Shown here piece after piece: positions 57,689 to 64,000 of a DNA stretch of 64,000 nucleotides. The translations under genes and the position numbers were made by a program. Below the pieces are notes generated by a model. It was not told where the DNA came from. It was given only the letters and a program-made list of their open reading frames with translations, and made no database searches. The stretch spans positions 30,130-94,129 of the forward strand of contig JABGSN010000015.1 in the NCBI GenBank assembly GCA_018647765.1. Direction: 5' to 3'. The stretch is from Oceanospirillaceae bacterium (GTDB lineage Bacteria > Pseudomonadota > Gammaproteobacteria > Pseudomonadales > Balneatricaceae). The number at the start of each line of letters is the position of its first letter. The first letter of the stretch is position 1.

Positions 57689-58201
57689 ATGACTTCTCCA
57701 ACACCTGCCCAACTTACGCTTATTGAACAACAACTAGGCCGCAGCCCACGTGGCTTAATTAGTGTTGCTTCCAGCTCTAACAACGGCGTGCCTTTGGCGC
57801 TTAAAATGCACCCTTTGGTGGATAATAAGCCGTTTCCGACCTTATATTGGTTGTGCTCAAAAGACCTGCACAAAGCCATTAACCAGCTTGAAACGGGCGG
57901 CTTAGTGAAGCAGTTAGAACAACGCTTGAAGGATGATGAGGATTGGATGGCCGCCTATCAGGCGAATCAACGCGAATATGTAGCACAGCGATGGGCCAAC
58001 TGTACTCCGCAAGAAGTAGAGCAGCTTAACCAGCTAGGCTTTGCGCCTTTATTTGATAGTTATGGTATTGGTGGTTTGCGCGATTGGCAGCAAATTCGTT
58101 GTTTGCACATGCACTACGCGCACCATTTATGTGGCAATAACGTCATTGGCCAATGGCTTGATCAGCACTATGGGCTTAATGAGCTCGCTATTAGTATATA
58201 G
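57689..58201 (+). CDS. DUF501 family protein
   Basis: LIEQQLGRSPRGLISVASSSNNGVPLALKMHPLVDNKPFPTLYWLCSKDLHKAINQLE, DUF501-like. Internal start MTSPTPAQL at 57689 preferred. Confidence 0.85.
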   Translation: MTSPTPAQLTLIEQQLGRSPRGLISVASSSNNGVPLALKMHPLVDNKPFPTLYWLCSKDLHKAINQLETGGLVKQLEQRLKDDEDWMAAYQANQREYVAQRWANCTPQEVEQLNQLGFAPLFDSYGIGGLRDWQQIRCLHMHYAHHLCGNNVIGQWLDQHYGLNELAISI

Positions 58202-58242
58202 CCTGCCTCAGGCCTTCACAGTGGCGGCTGGTTCAACCCCGC

Positions 58243-58731
58243 CTAAGCGTCCTGAAATTGCCCCTGCGCACGATTCTTAACCACCCTATCTACGTTATAG
58301 ATTCTACCGTTCATACACAGGTACACGCCCTGTGGGAGCGCCTGCACTGCAGCTACGGCTACACCTAAGTTAAAATCAGCATCCGTGAGCTTCATAATGG
58401 CGGGCGCCATGGCGCCCATGATGACAATGGTCTTGCCCGTAGCCGCTTTTAGTACTCGCCCGGTATCCACCATGGTGTCGGTACCATGGGTGATAATGAC
58501 ATGTTGACCCGGATGAGCTTGCACGGCTGAAAGGATCTCACAACGATCTTCATCGGTCATGTCTAAACTGTCTTTAGAGATGATTTGTGTAATCTCGTAG
58601 TCAAAGTTAGCTTTCACCCGCTGCAATATCTCACTCGCGGCTGGCGCACCTATGTGATACTCACTCAGGGCGTCAAAGTAAACTTTATCGATAGTGCCGC
58701 CTACGGCGAGGACTTGTAATTTCATCATCAA
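58243..58731 (-). CDS. Single-domain L-asparaginase N-terminal-like protein
   Basis: VLAVGGTIDKVYF, VIITHGTDTMVDTGRVL, TIVIMGAMAPAIMKLTDADFNLGVAVAAVQALPQGVYLCMNGRI; 162 aa, no second domain. Confidence 0.85.
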   Translation of the reverse strand: MMMKLQVLAVGGTIDKVYFDALSEYHIGAPAASEILQRVKANFDYEITQIISKDSLDMTDEDRCEILSAVQAHPGQHVIITHGTDTMVDTGRVLKAATGKTIVIMGAMAPAIMKLTDADFNLGVAVAAVQALPQGVYLCMNGRIYNVDRVVKNRAQGQFQDA

Positions 58732-58746
58732 ACTTCCTAATCTTAG

Positions 58747-59256
58747 TTACGGCTTGCCCCACGGGCACAAGGCTTCAACATGGTCGCGGCCGAGGCGCTC
58801 TAGGGTGGCAATATTGTCCACAAAGATCTGCTCCGGATTCTGAACATGGGCCAATGCTTGGCTCATTTGAGCCTGACGCAGCAGGTGAATGGTGGGATAT
58901 GGTGCACGATTGGTAAAGTGGCTTAAATCACCTTCGGCCACCTGGTCAAACTGATAGCGTGGGTGAAATGAAGCCAACTGCACATGATCACTCAGGTCGC
59001 TCTGTTCTAACAACTCTTGCAACCAATCTAGTAGGTCTAGGTAGTCATCGAATGCGTGTAGCCCTTTCGGAAACATTAACAAACTGGTGGCAATGTCAGT
59101 TTCGTCAGCATTGAGCAAGGTTTCTAGCTCAGTCACATAAAACGCTTTCCATTGGGCATCGGTAGTGCCTGTGGCCACCGCGTAGCGTACTTGACTTTGT
59201 GCCACCACCGTGTGAGAAAAGGGACACAGATTGAGACCGACAACCATGTCTTGCAA
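58747..59256 (-). CDS. DUF1415 family protein (true start probably upstream of track ATG)
   Basis: VVGLNLCPFSHTV, LMFPKGLHAFDDYLDLLDWLQELLEQ, LASFHPRYQFDQVAEGDLSHFTNRAPYPTIHLLRQ. Confidence 0.88.
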   Translation of the reverse strand: MQDMVVGLNLCPFSHTVVAQSQVRYAVATGTTDAQWKAFYVTELETLLNADETDIATSLLMFPKGLHAFDDYLDLLDWLQELLEQSDLSDHVQLASFHPRYQFDQVAEGDLSHFTNRAPYPTIHLLRQAQMSQALAHVQNPEQIFVDNIATLERLGRDHVEALCPWGKP

Positions 59257-59350
59257 CCATTGTTTGGTTAACTCAATGACCTGTTGATGATCTGTGTCGA
59301 GTGTCTTGCTGGTTAACTTGTTGATATAATAATCCTACCTTATTAGCTTC

Positions 59351-59917
59351 TTGCATGAGCGTCATTTGCCCATTTCTCTAGTTCATTCTCAGCGGCCGTT
59401 TGCCCCTAACTGGCGCAGTTACAAGCGCCCATTGACACACAAAATCCCGCGCCAATGGCAAGCATGGCTCAATGACAGCGGGTCCTTGACCCAACGTCTC
59501 ATACAGGCCAGTGATGGTGCCTTTGAGGTACGGGTGGTGCGTAATTGCTGGCATACCCCCAGGCGATCAGAAGCTCGGGCTTTGGCTCTGAAAGGCCGTC
59601 AAAAAGCCATTATCCGCGAAGTTGAATTGCTTTGCCATGGCCATGTGTGGGTTTGTGCTCGCAGTATTATGCCCCACAATACCCTGACCGGGAGGCTGCG
59701 CAGATTCAGCAACATTGGCACTAAGCCATTAGGCGCATTACTGTTCAAACACCCCAATATGGTACGCGGTTCGTTACAAGTGGCCTGCTTCAAGTCACAC
59801 CACAGCCCGCTGCAGCATTGGGCAAGGCGGTCGGTGTTTTATTTAGACGGTAAGGGGATTTTAGTGACCGAAGTTTTTATGCCGCCTATGGCCCATGTAA
59901 AACCACCAACCGCGTAG
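59351..59917 (+). CDS. ubiC: Chorismate lyase
   Basis: LTQRLIQASDGAFEVRVVRNCW, IIREVELLCHGHVWVCARSIMPHNTLTG, GALLFKHPNMVRGSLQVA; near ubiA. Confidence 0.9.
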   Translation: MHERHLPISLVHSQRPFAPNWRSYKRPLTHKIPRQWQAWLNDSGSLTQRLIQASDGAFEVRVVRNCWHTPRRSEARALALKGRQKAIIREVELLCHGHVWVCARSIMPHNTLTGRLRRFSNIGTKPLGALLFKHPNMVRGSLQVACFKSHHSPLQHWARRSVFYLDGKGILVTEVFMPPMAHVKPPTA

Positions 59918-60344
59918 GTAATAACGCTTCGAGCTGAGCATACAATGCGTGGTATGACTTTACGCCAAGCCCTAGCGGGTCTGTGATATCCTGATGTGGA
60001 TGCAACAACTGCACGCTTGGACGCTCCGCAACGTTAACGCTATGGCCAAGCTCAACCACAAATTCAAGGTGTTCTTGGGTCATTACCCACACATGGTCGG
60101 CCCACCGTAAATCTTCGGCCTGCAATTGCTGGCTGGTACCGCACCATGGTATGCCAGACTGCGCTAATACGAGCCTGGCATCGGCAGTGGTTTGTGCGCC
60201 ATGGGTGACCCTAGTGCCGCACGAAGCGAACTCGATAGCCTTGCCATTTTTCTGCGCCCAGTCTGCTGCCATGGCGTGGGCCATTTGCGATCGACAAGTA
60301 TTGCCTGTACAGATCAACAATAGTCGTATTGATTGGCTTGTCAT
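59886..60344 (-). CDS. Low-molecular-weight phosphotyrosine phosphatase family protein
   Basis: LLICTGNTCRSQMAHAMA P-loop (CxxxxCRS); DITDPLGLGVKSYHALYAQLEAL with DP motif. Confidence 0.93.
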   Translation of the reverse strand: MTSQSIRLLLICTGNTCRSQMAHAMAADWAQKNGKAIEFASCGTRVTHGAQTTADARLVLAQSGIPWCGTSQQLQAEDLRWADHVWVMTQEHLEFVVELGHSVNVAERPSVQLLHPHQDITDPLGLGVKSYHALYAQLEALLPTRLVVLHGP

Positions 60345-60418
60345 TGCGTCTATTACCGCGGGAATTTGGTGTACTTATGTTAGCATGGTGGCTTTCATAT
60401 TGAGCAGCCCTTTTAGCA

Positions 60419-61276
60419 ATGTTAATTACCCACCGTTGGCACGACTACAAACAACTCATGCGCTTAGACAAACCCGTGGGCACCTACCTTTTGCTATGGC
60501 CTATGTTATGGGCTCTTTGGTTGGCTGCTGAAGGTATGCCACGCTTAGACCTACTGTGCATCTTTGTGGTGGGGACTTACCTGATGAGAGCTGCAGGTTG
60601 CGTCATCAATGACTATGCTGACCGCCACCTAGATGGCCACGTTGAACGCACCAAACAACGCCCCTTAGCCACAGGTAAAATCACCAGTACGCAGGCCCTG
60701 ATGCTGTTTTTTGGTCTATGTAGTACCGCTTTTGTGTTGGTACTTTTTACCAATACCGCCACCATCAAGTTGTCTGTGATCGCCGTTATTTTGGCAGCCA
60801 CATACCCTTTTATGAAGCGCTATACCCATTGGCCACAGGCTGTGCTTGGCGCGGCCTTTGCCATGGCCATTCCCATGGCTTTTAGCGCTCAAACAGGCAC
60901 CACTGGCATGACCGCCTGGCTAACCTTTACTGCGGCCGTGTGTATGACCATTGCCTATGATACCTATTACGCTATGGTAGACCGTGAGGATGACTTGCAC
61001 ATTGGTATAAAATCTACTGCCTTACTTTTTGGCCATTGGGATGTCACCATCATTGGCTTGTTTCAGGCCATTTGTGTAAGCCTATTGATGTTGGTTGGGG
61101 AAATCAACCAGCTGGGGGTATTTTACTATCTCGGCTTGGCTACCATGACGGGTTTATTTGTCTATCAAAATAAACTTGGTCGCAGCCGTGTGCGCAGCAA
61201 CTACTTTAGTGCCTTTACCAATAGCCATTGGGCGGCACTGTGTGTATGGATAGGTTTAGTGATGGATTTTATCTAG
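60419..61276 (+). CDS. ubiA: 4-hydroxybenzoate octaprenyltransferase
   Basis: RLDKPVGTYLLLWPMLWALWLAAEGMP, RAAGCVINDYADRHLDGHVERTKQRPLATGKI, YDTYYAMVDREDDLHIGIKSTALLFG. Confidence 0.97.
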   Translation: MLITHRWHDYKQLMRLDKPVGTYLLLWPMLWALWLAAEGMPRLDLLCIFVVGTYLMRAAGCVINDYADRHLDGHVERTKQRPLATGKITSTQALMLFFGLCSTAFVLVLFTNTATIKLSVIAVILAATYPFMKRYTHWPQAVLGAAFAMAIPMAFSAQTGTTGMTAWLTFTAAVCMTIAYDTYYAMVDREDDLHIGIKSTALLFGHWDVTIIGLFQAICVSLLMLVGEINQLGVFYYLGLATMTGLFVYQNKLGRSRVRSNYFSAFTNSHWAALCVWIGLVMDFI

Positions 61277-61996
61277 CCCTGCATGCTCGCTCACGTACAG
61301 GGCAGTGGCGCCCGCCACGGCGATGGGCATAACGAAAAAGTTGACCAAAGGCACCATCAATAATAATGACACCCCACCTCCGAACCCCAGGTGTAATAGC
61401 CTTTCTTGTGCCAGGGCCTGCTTCATGTGCCTAAACTTAACGCCATTATTATCCATGGGGTAGTCCACATACTGGATGGCCATCATCCAAGCGCCAAACA
61501 ATAACCACAACCAAGGCACAACAACGTTGAGGCCAGGAATAAAACTTATAATCAACAACATCACCACCCGCGGCAGGTAGTAACTTAGTTTGCTTATTTC
61601 TCGCCCGATAGCCCGTGGTATAGTCGCCATTAGGTCGCCCACTGTGGTCGGTTTGACGCTGAGGCCGGTTAAATGCTGTTCGACTTTCTCAGCTAATAGG
61701 CCGTTAAAGGGGGCCGCAATAAAGTTAGCCAGTAGGTTAAAGCCCCAAAACACAGCCATGGCAAAAAGACCAAAAAACAATGTCCAAAGAAACCAGGTGA
61801 TGCCACTTAACCAGCTGGGTAACCACACCACAAAGCCATCCATCCAGCCGCTTACGTAACTCATCAATAGCCCAAGGCCGATGGTAAACATGATGACATT
61901 GACCAGCAAGGGCAAGAATACAAACACCCTTAACTGAGGTTGCATTAATAACTTAGCGCCTTCTATCAGGTAGCCGAAACCTTTTAATATCTGCAT
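61256..61996 (-). CDS. cysZ: CysZ-like sulfate transporter/membrane protein
   Basis: MQILKGFGYLIEGAKLLMQPQLRVFVFLPLLVNVIMF, NLLANFIAAPFNGLLAEKVEQHLTG, YVDYPMDNNGVKFRHMKQAL. Confidence 0.93.
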   Translation of the reverse strand: MQILKGFGYLIEGAKLLMQPQLRVFVFLPLLVNVIMFTIGLGLLMSYVSGWMDGFVVWLPSWLSGITWFLWTLFFGLFAMAVFWGFNLLANFIAAPFNGLLAEKVEQHLTGLSVKPTTVGDLMATIPRAIGREISKLSYYLPRVVMLLIISFIPGLNVVVPWLWLLFGAWMMAIQYVDYPMDNNGVKFRHMKQALAQERLLHLGFGGGVSLLLMVPLVNFFVMPIAVAGATALYVSEHAGLDKIHH

Positions 61997-62007
61997 CTCA
62001 CACTGCC

Positions 62008-62436
62008 TTATTGTTGACTACATTGCCACTGGACCTGGCGCATTAACAGCTCGCAGGTGTTCGCTTCGGGCCGCTCAAAGCAGACATCCCGAATCCAGTC
62101 TTTACTTGGCTGGTCCTTTTTTTGTGTAAATTCTGGCACACCTTCACACATTTGCACGCTCGGTAGAGCCACTTGTGCGCAGGCCTTAAAAAACTTACCG
62201 TAGTAAACCCCGCAGCTAAAGTTGCTACAGCCGGCGGATTGGCGAAAGGTTTCCAATAAACAAGCGTGTTGATCATGGGCAGCGCCAAAACTTTTGCCTG
62301 CGGCGGTAAATTGCGGCACTGCTTGTAAATGGCGGGTATTGAGGTTGGCCTGATACTGTTGAAATATGAAATAGGCTAAAACACCTATAACTAGCAGACC
62401 CAGAGATTTGACTAACCGTTTAGTAGAAAGTGACAT
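62008..62436 (-). CDS. Conserved-looking hypothetical: N-terminal TM anchor and Cys-rich (8 Cys) domain
   Basis: TM LVKSLGLLVIGVLAYFIFQQY; downstream segment has 8 Cys (HACLL, GCSNFSC, KACAQ, MCEGV, VCFER, TCELL, QCSQQ). Confidence 0.7.
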   Translation of the reverse strand: MSLSTKRLVKSLGLLVIGVLAYFIFQQYQANLNTRHLQAVPQFTAAGKSFGAAHDQHACLLETFRQSAGCSNFSCGVYYGKFFKACAQVALPSVQMCEGVPEFTQKKDQPSKDWIRDVCFERPEANTCELLMRQVQWQCSQQ

Positions 62437-62468
62437 AAGCGCTCGTGTGAGTAGAGGAGGATGTATGG

Positions 62469-63065
62469 CTAACCGTGGGCCATGCTAATACCAATGTTGC
62501 TCACGCCATCGGCCATAGACATGGTCTTTAGTTGGTCAATTTGTGATGCTTTAGCCACGTTTTGGGAGACTAACATCTGCATAACATCTGCCTGAAATGC
62601 GAGCTCCTGCACCATGAGGTCATGGGTTGAGATGTGTCGAACCAATTCTTCGTCGCCAATTTCTTGGCCGGCATGCAGCTCGACAAATTTGGCCACGCTT
62701 TCGCGGGACAAATGAGCCACACTGGCAGCATCTTCGAAACTTGCATTATCAACACAATGTAACGTCGCCATCAGTGCCACAAGCGCATCAAAGGCCAAGC
62801 CGGCGCCGAAACTTTCATCTTCTTCACCATGAACAATGGCTTCCACTTTAGTCAGTTGGGTTTCGGCATTCATATTGCCTCGTAAAGACAGCTGTTTCCA
62901 TACCTGATCTAGTGCCGTACGGGCAACATCAACGTGGTTGCTTTCCACCAAGCTGTCATAGAGGGCATAGTGAGGGAAAATACGTTCGCACAGGGCTGCA
63001 GAAAAGGCGGTTTGTTGCCAATCTTGCATCTCGCGTAAGGGGGCATATAACTCGTCAAAATACAT
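62469..63065 (-). CDS. YjaG/DUF416 family protein
   Basis: MYFDELYAPLREMQDWQQTAFSAALCERIFPHYALYDSL...; start at 63065 preferred over track start. Confidence 0.85.
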   Translation of the reverse strand: MYFDELYAPLREMQDWQQTAFSAALCERIFPHYALYDSLVESNHVDVARTALDQVWKQLSLRGNMNAETQLTKVEAIVHGEEDESFGAGLAFDALVALMATLHCVDNASFEDAASVAHLSRESVAKFVELHAGQEIGDEELVRHISTHDLMVQELAFQADVMQMLVSQNVAKASQIDQLKTMSMADGVSNIGISMAHG

Positions 63066-63162
63066 AATAGTTCCAACCACTAGAGTGAATACACCACCAT
63101 TATACGGCGTACGGGGGCTGCGGTCATTGTTGTCTCATCATGATTACAGCATGGTGTTGGTT

Positions 63163-63777
63163 TTATCCCCGTGCCACGGCGAATGCGGCAACAATAATGC
63201 CGCCGCCCAAGGTACGGGAAATAACATTTCCCCAACTAGAGCGTCCCATATAGTTAAACAATTTGCGTCCCATCAGGGCATAACCAATCATGACGAAGGC
63301 TAGGCAAGTCATTTTTAGGGCACCGAAATATACGATGTCGTGAGAGAAGTAATCTGGCCGGGTAAACTGCGGAAATAACGCCATAAAAAACAGCAAGGCT
63401 TTAGGGTTCGACAACGAAGTAAACATCCCCTGCCGATAACTTGACCACAGGCTTTTACCTTGAGGCGCTTCAATATTTTTGTCTGCATGAGGTGTAGCAA
63501 TGCCGTAGCGAATTATTTTGTAACCTAGATAAACCAAATATAAAGCACCAATGTACCTGAGGCCATTAAATAAAGCCGGCGTTTGGGTCAGTATTAACCC
63601 TAGGCCGGTTGCCACCAGGCTAATCCAGATGACGTTGGATGTGAGCAAGCCTAACGTTCCCGCCACGGCATTACGAAAGCTAAATGCCGACTGATATAGG
63701 ATAAATAACACCGCTGGCCCCGGGGTAACCTCGAGGAACAGGGTTATAGCAAGAAATTGCAGCGTGGCTTCGATCAT
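63163..63777 (-). CDS. LysE/RhtB family amino-acid exporter
   Basis: LFLEVTPGPAVLFILYQSAFSFRNAVAGTLGLLTSNVIWI, RQGMFTSLSNPKALLFFMALFPQF. Confidence 0.95.
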   Translation of the reverse strand: MIEATLQFLAITLFLEVTPGPAVLFILYQSAFSFRNAVAGTLGLLTSNVIWISLVATGLGLILTQTPALFNGLRYIGALYLVYLGYKIIRYGIATPHADKNIEAPQGKSLWSSYRQGMFTSLSNPKALLFFMALFPQFTRPDYFSHDIVYFGALKMTCLAFVMIGYALMGRKLFNYMGRSSWGNVISRTLGGGIIVAAFAVARG

Positions 63778-63880
63778 GGTGAAGTTCCTATGGTGTGGCC
63801 GGATTATAGCATTCAGCTAATGTCGGCGCAGGCTTTCTGTCTACCGTTGAATGCACCACGTCATACCGGCGTAGATGTTG

Positions 63881-63945
63881 TGTCATACTGGCGTAGGCCG
63901 GTATCTAGCGAGGTTGAAGAGGTCCTGCCGTGCGTCAGGATGACA
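63881..63945. repeat. Imperfect palindromic REP/MITE-like repeat with TGTCAT...ATGACA ends
   Basis: TGTCATACTGGCGTAGGCCGGTATCTAGCGAGGTTGAAGAGGTCCTGCCGTGCGTCAGGATGACA; internal hairpins ATACtGGCgtaGGCCGGTAT and TCCTG..CAGGA; extra left-end copy GTCATACCGGCGTAG at about 63860. Confidence 0.6.
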
Positions 63946-63975
63946 GCAACACCGCGCTTTTCAAGCACCCAATAA

Positions 63976-64000
63976 AAAAGCCCCAATGCGTTAGCATTGA
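63976..64000. terminator. Left half of a probable terminator, cut by window edge
   Basis: AAAAAAGCCCCAATGCGTTAGCATTGA...: inner stem CAATGC-GTTA-GCATTG visible; outer AAAAAAGCCCC arm lacks its partner in the window. Confidence 0.55.

Overview
This 64 kb window looks like a dense, mostly housekeeping chromosomal segment from a marine-type gammaproteobacterium (taxon inferred from gene content and order only). From start to end it carries: ubiD (partial)-rho; hemCDXY; trmB; ybaK; hemE; gltBD; damX-aroB-aroK; a reduced type IV pilus/DNA-uptake cluster (pilM-like, a PilN/O/P-like single protein, a short secretin) divergent from ponA/mrcA; argH; cyaY; lptM-lysA-dapF-DUF484-xerC-HAD-trpD2-like; coaD; ferredoxin; mutM; coaBC-dut-algC-argB-slmA; pyrE/crc-like; rph; gmk-rpoZ-spoT-recG; a four-gene Aap/Yhd-type amino-acid ABC transporter; then ubiC, ubiA, cysZ and others. 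The clearest accessory element is marR + a 1065-aa gene (43357-46554) between rph and gmk. It encodes a cytoplasmic, self-sufficient reductive dehalogenase-type protein: a duplicated cobalamin-type domain, 2x[4Fe-4S], and a fused FMN/NAD(P)H/[2Fe-2S] reductase. A candidate MarR operator overlaps its predicted promoter. Other notable items are a fused PilNOP-like protein, a Crc-like protein with altered ExoIII catalytic motifs, a coupled pair of unannotated small membrane ORFs (one interrupted), a 29-bp near-perfect palindrome inside the ABC operon, a Cys-rich anchored hypothetical protein, and a MITE/REP-like repeat at the right edge. I saw no tRNA, rRNA, CRISPR array or transposase. All product calls come from reading translations by eye; no database search was run.
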